Part shown: positions 1-10,060 of the stretch, one piece after another | Layout of the letters: each line of letters starts with the position of its first letter | How positions within the stretch are numbered: position 1 is the first letter of the stretch | Assembly (NCBI GenBank): GCA_031771865.1 | Contig: JASISA010000003.1 | Location: forward strand, 1 to 64,000 | From: Nothophaeocryptopus gaeumannii | Lineage: Eukaryota > Ascomycota > Dothideomycetes > Mycosphaerellales > Mycosphaerellaceae | Direction of reading: 5' to 3' | DNA length: 64,000 nucleotides | The notes under the pieces: generated by a model | Told to the model about the DNA's origin: nothing | The model's database searches: none | What the model saw: only the letters and a program-made list of their open reading frames with translations | Translations under genes and position numbers: made by a program

Positions 1-21
1 TCAGCCCATGCCTCTAGCTGA

Positions 22-504
22 TGGCCTTCTAGAAAATTACCAGGTGTTTGGCTGAAGAGCTGCTTCTTGGGACTCCTGCGAAGGACACCAGGGCACTGTC
101 AAGCGAGGATCAGGTATTTGCACTCCTGGGCAGTGCATTCAACTTCCGGGCTGATCTTTCAGGCCAGTGTAACCGACGTTGCAGCGGCTGTCCGGGCAAG
201 AAATGCTGATTTCGAATCGTGGGACAACGTCAACCCAGGCGATAGCGAGACTGCGTTCGAGATGGTGAATCGTCGACTAGAGCAACGTGGGATCGTCAAG
301 GTCTCGCCAAAGATCTTTCGCTGGCGGATGCTGAATGTTGTCCAATACACTAAGCGGGACGTCAAAGATCTGCGTCTTCAAGACTGTACGATTGACAGAG
401 CGCAAGAACAGCCACTTGCGACATCTTCCACGCAGCGTCTGCCCTCAATCAATGAAATGCTGGCGATGGAAAAGCCAGGGAGCCCGCCGCACGAGACGCA
501 GTAA
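22..504 (+). CDS. Possible 3' exon of an unrecognised gene entering from the left edge
   Basis: The frame is open from just after a TGA at 19-21 to a TAA at 502-504 and gives a balanced, charged sequence of about 160 residues. It has no convincing ATG near its beginning, so it would have to be a terminal exon whose upstream part lies outside the window or across an unseen intron. The last 50 residues are polar and low in hydrophobic content. I recognise no domain. It converges tail to tail with the minus-strand gene that ends at 574. It could equally be non-coding sequence that happens to be open. Confidence 0.3.
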   Translation, partial: WPSRKLPGVWLKSCFLGLLRRTPGHCQARIRYLHSWAVHSTSGLIFQASVTDVAAAVRARNADFESWDNVNPGDSETAFEMVNRRLEQRGIVKVSPKIFRWRMLNVVQYTKRDVKDLRLQDCTIDRAQEQPLATSSTQRLPSINEMLAMEKPGSPPHETQ

Positions 505-573
505 AGGATACACGTTGGATATGAAGGAACTGATGGCAATTACAATTACAGGTACTCTCCTCATAGCGTTTTC

Positions 574-1878
574 TCAACCGTCAATGTGCGCCAACTCGTT
601 GCTCGAAAGGATGTCCAGATCGTTCTCCACCTGCACCTCTGACTCTCCTTCCTTTCCCTCGTCATCGTTTCCAATGTGGACAGCAACACCAAATCGGCCG
701 TGCTCGTAGCACAGATAGGTAGTATGATGGGAAAGCCAAAATCCGATCCAGAGGATCCTCCCTATCCTGACTACATCAAGAAGTGCAGGGTGGACTGAGC
801 CTTCAATGAGACCGGGACTGAGAGAGAAGTATAGGTGATCCCAGACAAGTCCCGAAATCAGTCTGTCTTCGGGAAGACCTTGGAATGATCTGGGCATTGT
901 GCCTTCGGTAGCTGCATGTTGCATTTCCGGCAAACTCGTCGCGGGGTACTGCTCTTGCAACTTGTTTAGGAGCTCAGCCACATCCTCGCAGGAAGCAGGC
1001 GGGAAGAATTGTTCGCTCGTACCTGTAGCGACAACCTCGAGGGAGACCGTCCATGCAAGGACGATATGAACAAAGACCAGGGCGCCGTCCACTGGCAATG
1101 TTGGTAACAAAGCAATCCCCAGGCAATGGGTCAAGAATCGCTTCGCAGACTCCGCGCATGGCCCAGCAAGTCGAATGCTGCACCAAGGTCGTCGAGCCCG
1201 TGATGAGCGCCGCCAGAATAGGTCAGATATGCCATTGAATGGAGAGCCAAACTGCATACAAGTTGCAATCATTGCCAGAGCCAGATTACCACCGTAGTCT
1301 CGAAAGGTTTCGGGAAAACATGTCAGAATGCCCAGCGCCTCGTGTTCAGACGATTGATGAACGGTATATTCTCCCAAAACCCGGTCAGTCCAGTGTGCTG
1401 CAAGACATACAGCGAGACCCTCGTCTGCTGACATTTTCGTGCCGTAAGATTGCGCGAGTGCTGAGCAGGTTGTTATGAGAGAACCTTCCGCATGCTCGAA
1501 GCGATCGTGGCATGTAAGCGCCTTGGCCCAGTGACAAAGTCTTTCCAGGCTATGACTGAAGGATGCTGTCTGATGATACAAGCGGCCGAGCCAGGGCTGC
1601 TGGTATATCACCTGATGGTACCAATCCATTGCAATGCAGACCCAGGTATTTTTATCGCCCTTATCCGAGCGTATCGCTACTTCGTAGCCAGCGAGTTGCC
1701 CGAGCAGTTCCATCCATTCGAGACGGAAATACGGCGCAGTATCCAAGAGCTGAAGACCGACTGAGTAAAAGTTTGCCGGGGTAATTCTAAGGGTAAGCTT
1801 CGGAGCAACGTGATGAGCTTGAATACGCGCCGTAGCACAGCAGCGAGCGGTTACGTGTACCACGTCCTTCCACAACAT
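574..1878 (-). CDS. Hypothetical protein, 434 aa, uninterrupted ORF
   Basis: A single uninterrupted reading frame of about 1.3 kb runs from an ATG at 1878 to a stop at 574. Its composition is protein-like, with many Trp, His and Cys residues and alternating hydrophobic and charged segments. The C-terminal 35 residues are strongly acidic. I do not recognise a family and see no signal peptide. One hydrophobic stretch around residues 255-280 could be a buried helix or a single membrane segment. Some parts may be retained introns, because the Arg-rich segment near residue 230 reads less like protein than its surroundings. Length and openness are the main support. Confidence 0.5.
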   Translation of the reverse strand: MLWKDVVHVTARCCATARIQAHHVAPKLTLRITPANFYSVGLQLLDTAPYFRLEWMELLGQLAGYEVAIRSDKGDKNTWVCIAMDWYHQVIYQQPWLGRLYHQTASFSHSLERLCHWAKALTCHDRFEHAEGSLITTCSALAQSYGTKMSADEGLAVCLAAHWTDRVLGEYTVHQSSEHEALGILTCFPETFRDYGGNLALAMIATCMQFGSPFNGISDLFWRRSSRARRPWCSIRLAGPCAESAKRFLTHCLGIALLPTLPVDGALVFVHIVLAWTVSLEVVATGTSEQFFPPASCEDVAELLNKLQEQYPATSLPEMQHAATEGTMPRSFQGLPEDRLISGLVWDHLYFSLSPGLIEGSVHPALLDVVRIGRILWIGFWLSHHTTYLCYEHGRFGVAVHIGNDDEGKEGESEVQVENDLDILSSNELAHIDG

Positions 1879-1937
1879 CACATCTTCTATCCATCATTCT
1901 CGGCCTGGTGCTTCTCCAAAACTTGGATCCCCCTAAA

Positions 1938-3381
1938 ATGCCTCTCAAGCGAAATAGAGACGAAGCTGCTGTCGCGGCAAATATTTCGCGGCAGGCCAAA
2001 CGCCCACGCCTACTCGCTCTACCTAGCGACAGACCGACGACCTTTCGGACTCAGCTGACCGACAGCGACTTCGTGGGAAACAATACTCTGAGCGAATCAG
2101 GCGGCTATTGCGGGCGAAAGACGAGATTGACTCCATACGCGCTGGGGACAGTACCGAACGACGCAATCGATATTGTGTCAACTTGGGTCGAGACACACCA
2201 TCGACCTGGTGTGAGTCCTCCATTGTCACGTCCTGCCGGCAGCCGCTGATTGTCATGCGCAGTCTATCGCTATGCCAGCTTCACAGAGCAGCTCGAGCAG
2301 CAGGAAGAGGGCCCGCACAGGTTCTTCCCGGAGTCCTGCAGCTGCCTCAACCTCCGCATCGAGTGTCTACGATCTGCAAGTCCCTCAAATCCTCATGGAC
2401 AATGGCATATTTGGCCCCGCCGAGAGCCAAGCGCCAAAGAATCTGGAATAAATTAGAGAAAAGATGGTGCAGGCGCGAGCGTCTCTTTCACCCTCCAAAT
2501 ATCCCGACAGCAACTGGACAAGGTTCGTGCAAGAGAATGACCGGGCTTCAAATGAAGCAGACATCGCCGCGAAATGTGTTCCTTTCCTCACCGAAGGCTC
2601 TCAATACCTGTCGAGCAACAGTTCCTGGTTCAATCACCTCGAGCCTCTGGTTGGCCCTGAATACAAGATTCCTGCCCCCAAGCCCGATGTCTCTACCGGC
2701 CTCGCCCCGAAGCAGTTCCACCCCGAAGTACGCAGGAATCTGGGATCTCTCATTGTACCAACGAAGGGCACCGGTCCGGTTCTTGTAAACGATTTCATCG
2801 AAGTCAAGGGCCCTCATGGCACTAGTGCGAGCCTACTTACCCAGGCAACTCACAACGGTGCCGCCGGTGCCCGCGCTATGCATGCTGCCCGCTCTTTCAA
2901 GTCTGACACGCCCGTGATACCTGACGACACTGCCCGGACGTACCATACGGCAATTCATGGTGGTGCTGGAACAGTGTCACTCTATGTTTCGCATGCTCAG
3001 CAAGGCACTTCGACAGTACAGCCAGTCACGTATCATACCTATCGAGTCGCAGCCGAATGTGCTGTAGGTTCACCCGAGCAGTTCCGCAGGGCTGTCGGGA
3101 TCCATCGCAACTTCCGTGACATGGCCGCAAAGGAGAGGGGAGACGCTGCGGGTCTTGCAAACAAGAAGGCGAAAGCTAGCAGTAGCTCATCGAATGCTAC
3201 AGATGCTCTGTGCGCCACGACTGCGCAATCCGACGCGACTCGGACTCTCACGACATCTCATTCGGCTCAATCCCCAGATCCGCACCACCCAGCCACGAAT
3301 GGCGACGAGCAACCGTCCGCGACGAGTTCCGGCCTCACTCAGGTTTACTCTCCCTCGAGACGCGGACTTGAAGAGGTGTGA
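1938..3381 (+). pseudogene. DUF7924-family protein with an in-frame stop (possible pseudogene)
   Basis: The 3' part (ATG 2464 to 3381, 305 aa) matches the fungal DUF7924 family: an N-terminal 'ASLSPSKY' block, then 'PAPKPD', 'GLAP', 'RRNLG', 'LIVPTKG', 'FIEVKGP' and 'QATHNGAAGARAMHA', and a Ser/Lys-rich tail. The order Asp (in KPD) followed by Glu-x-Lys (in EVK) resembles a PD-(D/E)XK nuclease core; that function is inference. Upstream, the same frame is open from an ATG at 2272 with a basic KRAR segment, but a TAA at 2449-2451 interrupts it just before the conserved block. Another basic reading starts at ATG 1938 and may be a first exon, with an intron near 2208-2262. The TAA therefore either kills the gene, lies in an intron I could not define, or marks a 5' UTR with translation starting at 2464. 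Confidence 0.65.
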
Positions 3382-4289
3382 ACACTTGCTGGATTGACGG
3401 CTTCCTCTACCTGAATTTCCCACCATCAATGAGCCGCGAGTTCAGAGGGAGTGGAAGAAGGAAATCGTGTCCGACATTCCACGACTCATAGGTTGATCAT
3501 CCTTCCTAGATTGTTGCCGTGGTGTATCGTGCAGTACCTAACAAGCGAAGGCTCTTTTAAGTCAATGGCAATCCATTGGAAATTGCGACTCCGAATGTCG
3601 GCATATCCTGCGTCCCATACGCCCAGTCCGCGTCTATTCCTCTGTATGATATCCCATGATATGCAAAATTTCATCCCTCAAGCAGGCCGCTTTGCCAGCC
3701 ATAATTTCTCTTCATGAAACATTGGGTACAGCAGCAGCGGCAGTCGATGCTTGTTATCGGGCCTGGGTCCCTGCGACCAGCGTCTTGCGGTACAACAGGC
3801 TGTGTAACCGAAGGGTCGTCCGTTGTAGGAACCAGGACGGCGCGGGGCCTCTTTGACGTTTGTAAAGTCATCCAAATGCCTTGCATGGACCTCATGAAGG
3901 TGTTGCAAAGCTCCACAAGAACCATCCTTTCGATGCAGTCCGCCGTTGCTCGTCGTTATCAAACTAGCAACGTGTCAGCGAAACTTGCAGCAACAGACGA
4001 TTGCTGCTACCATACCTTGAGGTTGGAGGAGTCTCTGGAGGTGTTTGGACAATACGGAGCACACCTTGCGAGAAACCATCAATTTGAAATACATATGCCC
4101 CAGATCTAACTATCGGCACCGTCTGCCAGAGCGCCGCTTCGCTTCCCCTTGTCCATGCCTCCTCCCTGTTGCTCGGTATTGGCCGTCTCCACTACGCGGT
4201 TCTAGAAAACGTCTCTCAAATTCGCGCATCCCCATCACCTGTTCGTGCACAAAAGTGCACGCCCTTCACAGCGGAGACATACATCGGAG
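3382..4289. other. Gene-poor interval
   Basis: No gene is supported here. The longest plus-strand frame (3714-4109, ATG start, 131 aa) has some hydrophobic character but no motif, and is overlapped by minus-strand frames of similar length. It is left unassigned. Confidence 0.4.
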
Positions 4290-5132
4290 TTACTTCCTGG
4301 AACACATCTGGCTCTCAATGATCGACACAGGTCGCAAGCCTAACCAACGTAAGCTACCAGACAGAGTGTACACACACCAAGACATACCGTCCTGAACTTT
4401 GTCTTGGCATCGAATGGTACTGGAACGCCTCCTGACTGTATTTTCTCGTGCGGCACGAAGGAGCTTGACGGACGTCCAGAATCTATGTTGGGTTGGCGAG
4501 ACTGTCCAACAATCAATTCTCGTTGAATAAACACTGGACGAATCGACACGTACTGTAACATGGCCCTCGGGGTCTAGAAAGCTGCATTCAAGCATGTTGC
4601 TCATGCAGTACGCGCATACATTAGGGTAGGGCCAACTAGGCATACAATGGCGCTTGTTGATCCGGCACCCTCTGCAAATCGGTCGCAATATGGCCGGCCG
4701 TTGGCCCAGAAAGGGAGCACTTGGCGGTAGCGAGGTTGAATCCATGAGGCGAGATTCCTGCGACTCCAGAGACCCAAGATTTGGCGCCAAGGCACTGAGA
4801 TAGAGACTGTATGATTGACTGGGCGAAGTATCGGCGTGTACTGAGGTTGTTTGAGACGTGCGATGGCCATCGGTTTCCATTCTTAGTGACGAATGTTGCA
4901 AAGGGAAAGTATTGCAACCGGTGTATGGCCAATCGGCAGCCTTGTTGATTACTCCAGTAGACGTCTTTGAGATCGCCTGACTTTTCTTGGGCCCGGCTCC
5001 AGTCTGAGGAAAGGCGAATATGTCAGAGCAGACATCACCGGCCTCGTTGGCTCGATGCTGAGAGCGTTCATCGAGGCTGGGGCCTGGAATTGAGGTACAG
5101 CCTCCATACGAAGTGGAAAGCGGAGAATTCAT
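4290..5132 (-). CDS. Zn(II)2Cys6 binuclear-cluster protein (putative transcription factor), 280 aa
   Basis: The frame from ATG 5132 has six cysteines at residues 153, 156, 163, 173, 176 and 183, spaced C-x2-C-x6-C-x9-C-x2-C-x6-C. This is exactly the fungal Zn2Cys6 DNA-binding cluster. Basic residues sit between the second and third cysteines, as the family requires. The cluster follows a long Ser/Thr/Pro-rich leader rather than lying at the N-terminus, and no fungal transcription-factor middle-homology region follows. After residue 190 the sequence is less convincing, so an intron near 4560 or a truncation is possible. The protein is short for the class (usually 500-900 aa). A nuclear regulatory role is inferred from the cluster alone; no target is evident from the neighbours. 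Confidence 0.55.
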   Translation of the reverse strand: MNSPLSTSYGGCTSIPGPSLDERSQHRANEAGDVCSDIFAFPQTGAGPKKSQAISKTSTGVINKAADWPYTGCNTFPLQHSSLRMETDGHRTSQTTSVHADTSPSQSYSLYLSALAPNLGSLESQESRLMDSTSLPPSAPFLGQRPAILRPICRGCRINKRHCMPSWPYPNVCAYCMSNMLECSFLDPEGHVTVRVDSSSVYSTRIDCWTVSPTQHRFWTSVKLLRAARENTVRRRSSTIRCQDKVQDGMSWCVYTLSGSLRWLGLRPVSIIESQMCSRK

Positions 5133-5411
5133 GTCGCAAGTTTGTTAGAGAAGGTGCGAAGCACAACGTATAGGGTTACCTGCTCTTATACCTCGAGTGA
5201 TCTCAACGTCACCCTCGAAACCGTAATTCCCCTGGACTGCAATCCTCATTCGCATGTGGGGAACAGAGGGGTCCAGAAACATCATCGACATGGCAGAGGT
5301 CAGTATGATTGGAGCGATGCTAAGTATTACAAAAGAGATGATATCTAAGGAGCGACTAAGTAACACAGGAAATGGGCAGCGAGTGCTGAGCTTGTAAAAG
5401 CACTTTCCAAA

Positions 5412-6905
5412 TCACTTTTTCAGCCAAGTTCGTACCTGACTGACAGCAAATCTCAGATCCATCGTGGGCTGCTGCTTCCTTAGCCGTGTGGCCATCGTCG
5501 TAATAGCCTGCTCGACAGTTTTGCCCATTCTTCGAAGCGTGTCAAAAGCTTGGCCCGCCGAACCAGCTGTTAGATCTTCTGCTTCATCATCACTATCGCC
5601 ATCAGAATCCTCGTCCTCTTCGTCTTCTTCGTCTTTGTCTTCGCCGCTACCCCCTTTCCCAGTCAGATGCTTGTACATGGCCCGGATCGCATACTCTCTA
5701 GTGCAGCGGTGTCGCGTCGTGTATGAAAAGAGCATACGGTCGACGTCGCGCTTCGCCGCATCGGCTGAGCAGCTCTGGCGATTTTGATAGATTTGACGCA
5801 CCTCTGTCAACATCTCCGCTTCGGAAAGGGCTTCAATTTGGAACTCGTTCGATTCCTTCGCAAGCGATAGCGAGGGGGCTTGCTTCTTGAAGACCTCAGT
5901 CCAGATGGCCCCGATCACTTCTTCTCTGGAAAGTTTATTTTTTTTCTGGGACTGGCCAACTTGCTTGTCAAGTTTCGCACGAGCTTGCTTCTGGTCCAAA
6001 CGCTTCATCTTCATGTACACTCGTACTAGATTCGGTTTCCAGACGGGAGACGATTCGCTGCTCGCCTTGAAATTTGGCTTGTGCTGAGACCTTCACAGTA
6101 TGCTCGCCGTCTTTGTGGGCCTCCACAAGGGTCTCTTCCGGTACGAGCTGCTTCGGCGCTTGGATCGCGTAGAGTAAAGCCTGTTGAATGTCACCGATGT
6201 TTTGAAGTTGTCGTTCCATCTCCTGGTAGGCCCGAAACTGGGAAATGCTGAGACCTCGCATCTGAGCGGTCGCTTGGGCGGCTGCGACGTCAAGTCCAAT
6301 GGCTTCGAAAACCCTCTGAAGCTTTGGGTACCGCTCAGTGGCCAAGGCTAACAAGCGAGGATCAAATTGAACCTTGTATGGCTCCAGATGTCGCGCAGCC
6401 CTCTCCGCGAGCCACATGAGATCACGAGCGTCCTGCTCATGGTCTGGACGGGTGGCAGCTGCATGAAGCTTCCCCTTAAATAGCAAATGTGGCAAAAGGA
6501 GCCTGGTCCTGACGTTGGGATCTTCAAAAATGAATGATTCAATGCCGGTAGTCATGAACACTGACGTTGTCAGCCTCAGTGAGAGAATTGTCGGGCTTAG
6601 TACTTACTGGGGAAGAATTCCACCAAGAGGGTCTGCTTGCTGGCGTTATCATTGTACATGAAACTGACGACATCGGGCTTCGCGTTCCGGGTCCAAGTGA
6701 AGTTTTGGCTCTGTTCAAAAATGCTCAGAAGGCGATCTTTGTTGCAGCTCACACTGCAATCGAGGTCCTTGGTTGAGCGGAAGTGGCCAAGTAGAACCAA
6801 AGCCGCGCCACCGAGGATGCCGAAGTTCACTTGAGGATCTTGCGTATCAAGAATGATTTGAATGGCGCTGGCCGCCTGACGAATGAGATCCAATGAGGGT
6901 GGCAT
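5412..6905 (-). CDS. Nucleotidyltransferase-fold protein with an acidic C-terminal region
   Basis: Exon 1 (6905-6608) begins with an ATG and contains the nucleotidyltransferase signature: 'GILGGAALVLLG' with Gly32-Gly33, 'RSTKDLDC' with Asp47-x-Asp49, and a third acidic residue (Glu96) in 'LLVEFF'. A 47-nt intron (6607-6561, GTAAGT...CAG) joins it in frame to exon 2, which starts at 6560. Two overlapping frames follow. The first ends in a polar tail near 5968; the second (to 5412) carries a Lys-rich helix, a long Asp/Glu run and a final basic helix. A 55-nt intron starting at a GTACAT donor near 6017 would join them in phase, but a frameshift is also possible. The fold suggests nucleotidyl transfer to RNA, protein or a small molecule; the substrate cannot be read from the sequence. 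Confidence 0.65.
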
Positions 6906-7218
6906 GGTTGGGGTACGGCAGCGTTAACAATCTTGTTTGAGGGAAACAGTCACCAATGATGAAAGAAAGACTGCTTGTCTATCATGGTAGTTCGCCAGCG
7001 ACGAGATCTTATATGCGAATGTCCCCGGTCAGCAGGTGCGAGGCACCCAAGATGGTAAGACGGCCCTTTCACCCTATCCAAATCACACTCCAGGCACGGA
7101 GCCGGAGCCCACGGGATAATTCCTCCTTAGCTTGCCATACATGCCTTGGCCGCGTAAGAGAACATGGATTCAGGGCCTCAAGGCGTCTCGTAGCTTCGGC
7201 TTGGGTACTCGGACAGGA

Positions 7219-8136
7219 TTAGACAGTGGCTCTCGGGTCGAACTTCCGTACACACTGGTCGTCGTCGGGCTGATTGCTCAATACCAAGGTGCTGCCGAAT
7301 TGGAATCGCGCATTGTGGTGTGTATGACCAAAGATCCAGTGCGTGACTTGATTGGACCCAGGCCAAGCTTGGAAGGCGTGCAAAACATCGCTGCAGAAGC
7401 AATGTCTATAGTCATTGTTCTCTTGATGCGGGTGGACGGTGCTCTCGAATGCAGGTGCATGGTGCGTTACAACAATGACTCGCTTTTGCGGCGATTGATC
7501 ATGGATGCTCTGAAGGCTCGTCTGAAGCCATTCACGGTCGCAAAGATGTTCTGCGTTGTGGTGCGCTATGCGCCAACCACCTATCTGTCCAAAGTCGTTG
7601 GTAAGACCTGTAGCATCGTCCGGAATGACAGAATGGAGGGTGCAACCCAACAGGACGATGTCCTCTTCTTCGAGGTCCACCCGTGTTCGGTGTAGGATTG
7701 AGAAGCATGGCCCCAGGTCATGATCCAGTTGGCCAGCTATGCCTAATCCTTCTTCTCTCGAGCCGCCGTAAAATTCGTGATTCCCCGGGACATAGAAGAG
7801 CTGCCGATAGGACGTGCACAGTTTTGCGAGAAAAGTTTCGAGTGCTGTGCGATCACAAAACCGCCCAACATCGCCGGCGAGGACGAGGTATGGCGCCACC
7901 ACCGGGATTTCGAAGCAATCGTAGCGGCCATCCAAGACCGTGCGTTCCAGGTGTAGGTCAGACATGAATTGGAGCCCCGGCATGCTGGTATGACGCTGCT
8001 GTACTGTAGAGATCAGGGCTTCTGTCTCGACGATGGCAGGCGTAGGCCTGGTTTGAACTCTTGGCGCTGAGATCGTGATATCTTGCTGGCGAGCTTTCCT
8101 GCTTCTGAAAGCCAATAAAGCGCGCTTGAGAGCCAT
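7219..8136 (-). CDS. Calcineurin-like metallophosphoesterase, 305 aa
   Basis: An uninterrupted frame from ATG 8136 carries the whole metallophosphoesterase motif set in order: 'SDLHLE' (Asp60, His62), 'AGDVG' (Gly88-Asp89), 'GNHEF' (118-122), 'THHAP' (224-228) and 'GHTHHN' (270-275). These residues bind the two metal ions and the phosphate in this superfamily. The first 50 residues are basic and Ser/Arg-rich and lie outside the catalytic fold. The length is typical of small fungal phosphoesterases that act on nucleotides or other phosphodiesters, but the substrate is unknown. There is no signal peptide, so it is probably intracellular. It is transcribed divergently from the small gene that starts at 8518. 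No sign of damage. Confidence 0.9.
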   Translation of the reverse strand: MALKRALLAFRSRKARQQDITISAPRVQTRPTPAIVETEALISTVQQRHTSMPGLQFMSDLHLERTVLDGRYDCFEIPVVAPYLVLAGDVGRFCDRTALETFLAKLCTSYRQLFYVPGNHEFYGGSREEGLGIAGQLDHDLGPCFSILHRTRVDLEEEDIVLLGCTLHSVIPDDATGLTNDFGQIGGWRIAHHNAEHLCDREWLQTSLQSIHDQSPQKRVIVVTHHAPAFESTVHPHQENNDYRHCFCSDVLHAFQAWPGSNQVTHWIFGHTHHNARFQFGSTLVLSNQPDDDQCVRKFDPRATV

Positions 8137-8517
8137 TTCTTCAACAAAATCTGATGGAATGTTTCGCGGAGGAAAGTCGACGCCAGTTTAAAGGAAGCAT
8201 GCAGAGCGAGAGAAGATGGCTGGGGGGATGCGCCCCGGTCTGTACCACCTCACCTCACAACCCAATAGCTCTCAATCTCGAGCAGCGCATTGACGGACAT
8301 CTCTGCGTCCCGGAACGCTGACGGACTCATCCTGATCTCTGAGCAATCACGTCTGATCAAAGTAAGGAAGTGAGGACCGACGTTGGGCGAAGCTTTTACA
8401 TAGGCTACCGGGGCGCTCCGCCACTAGAGATGACTAACCTCAAATCATTTTAGTCGGCAATTGACGCGGCACCGACCCAACATCAACCGCACACAGCTGA
8501 CCGCGACGACAATTTAC

Positions 8518-9062
8518 ATGCCCGACGACAAAGGATACCGCGTACGAAGAGATGCGGCACCCCGAGAACTATGCGAGCGAGCAGCCGCCGAATTAGCAGG
8601 TGCACAAGCAGCATCCCAATCACCCGGCCTCTTCGAGTACCCTCCCAATGAGACCTGCCGGGAAATAGTTCGATATGTCTTGGAAGTAAGCGCCCTTCGT
8701 TTGTCTCAAGTCCTTCAGTCGCTCATTAATCTCCGTAGATGCACTCGGCAGAGATCAAGGCGCTGAAGCCTGACGTGAAGCCTTACACGATCAACGTAGC
8801 GAGATTGCGCAAGATTGAGTGGTCACGAATCAGCGGAAGCCCGGGAGCGCTCTATGTTGTCATCGCCTTGACTCGCCTCGATGCCTCAAGCGGCTGGTAT
8901 ACATTTCTGCAGCAAGAAAATCCGAATTCACAGACACGAGAGGAAGGGATGGAAGAGGAGGTTGAATTGAGTCCTGGAGATGCATGCATATGGCTTGGCG
9001 AATGTGTCGGAAAGCCTGGAAGCGGCGAAGGAGGCTTGATGCTCGTCGTCATGTTTCGCTAG
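8518..9062 (+). CDS. Hypothetical small protein, 163 aa, two exons
   Basis: The model is 8518-8685 joined to 8739-9062. The 53-nt intron has a GTAAGC donor and a CCGTAG acceptor, and joining keeps the frame and replaces a poor read-through tail with a well-formed sequence. The start is the ATG that opens 'MPDDKGYRV'. The C-terminal half has alternating beta-like segments ending in 'SPGDACIWLGE' and 'LMLVVMF'. These look like the last strands of a jelly-roll such as a cupin or 2-oxoglutarate oxygenase barrel, but no metal-binding His/Asp set is visible, so enzymatic function is not claimed. Confidence 0.65.
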
Positions 9063-9590
9063 GGCGTGTACATCAGTGGAAAGCCCAATGGAGCGCCCAT
9101 ACTCAGTCCCAACTCGTCAATCTCCATCATGAACGGGCAGTCTGCAGACGGCAGCCCAAGACTTGCGGGATTGGAAGGCTGCCCCCTAGGGGCTGCCCCG
9201 GCGAGGGTGCAGTACGTGTCTGGCTGGCGAACTTCTCTCGGAGTAGCTATGCTCTGGATCCAGTCTTCAGTGATTCCGTACTGGCCAGCACCCCCCATTG
9301 AAGACCGAGGTGTCGTCGGCAAGGCCGTCAGTATGCTTCCGTATCCCTCATCGCTGATACTGCCACTGCTGGCGGGGCCTGATTGCGGAGCAAAGCATGC
9401 TCTATCGATCGAGAGCCCTTTGCAAATGCGGTCGCAACTAGCTCTGCTGTCAGTGACTGCTATACTTTGCTGCGATGCCCTTGGTCGTACCTCGAATTGC
9501 TAGCTCTCGCCAATTCCTTGACAGGATCCATGCGACAATCGGCTGGTAACTTGCGCCAGTCGTCTTCGCTATCCGCAGGATGATCGTCCT
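9059..9590 (-). CDS. Possible C-terminal exons of a minus-strand gene
   Basis: On the minus strand a plausible exon (about 9589-9504) ends at a GTACGA donor. A 44-nt intron with a TGACAG acceptor joins it in phase to a terminal exon that ends at 9059. The predicted tail is rich in Gly, Pro and Ser and resembles the unstructured C-terminus of a regulatory protein. Directly upstream, the same frame meets a TAG at about 9589-9591, so either an acceptor lies there or the gene is broken. No domain is recognised, and the plus-strand frame over the same bases is also open. Confidence 0.3.
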
Positions 9591-9613
9591 ACCATACAGG
9601 TCCAAGATGCCGA

Positions 9614-10060
9614 TTGGCACCAGTTCTCTTCAGGATCGAAGGAGTGGTCCGAACAGCCCCGGACTTGATCGAAGGAGTCAAATCAACAGCTCCGGACCTG
9701 GAGGAACTTGATGTTCTTCTTTGGTCTGGGCTTCTTGTACCTCTTCTGAAACCTTTCCGAGGACCTATTGGCCGAATGTTGATCGAAGATGCTTTGAAGG
9801 CACGGGAGGACGAGCTATCGCATCTCCTGATGGATTTTGACGCTGAACTGTATTGGCAGATCATGATGCGTCGCCACGATAAGCAGGACTTCTGGGTCGA
9901 ACGTGTTAAGCGGTATGGAGAGGAAGTATGGGTGTCCGTCGGCAACGCATACCAGGGCGAACGCCTAGATTGGATCGAATCCACGCAATTGAAGCAGACT
10001 CGGGCTGGGGAGAAGCTGCTACTGGAGCACGCGAACAGCGCCGAATCTATGAGTTTATAA
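9614..10060 (+). CDS. Possible 3' exon of a plus-strand gene with a short internal repeat
   Basis: This frame of about 148 codons ends with TAA at 10060 and is rich in amphipathic helix-like sequence. It starts without an ATG. The first internal ATG in frame is at 9778, so it is either a terminal exon or a shorter ORF. Near its start an 11-residue (33-bp) unit is repeated imperfectly: 'IEGVVRTAPDL' then 'IEGVKSTAPDL'. No family is recognised. The opposite strand is also open across part of it (9589-9984), so the coding strand is uncertain. Confidence 0.3.
   Translation: MAPVLFRIEGVVRTAPDLIEGVKSTAPDLEELDVLLWSGLLVPLLKPFRGPIGRMLIEDALKAREDELSHLLMDFDAELYWQIMMRRHDKQDFWVERVKRYGEEVWVSVGNAYQGERLDWIESTQLKQTRAGEKLLLEHANSAESMSL

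Noticed and set aside
9066..9503. Plus-strand 145-codon ORF
   Set aside because: It starts without ATG and reads as a shadow of the minus-strand exon-like sequence.
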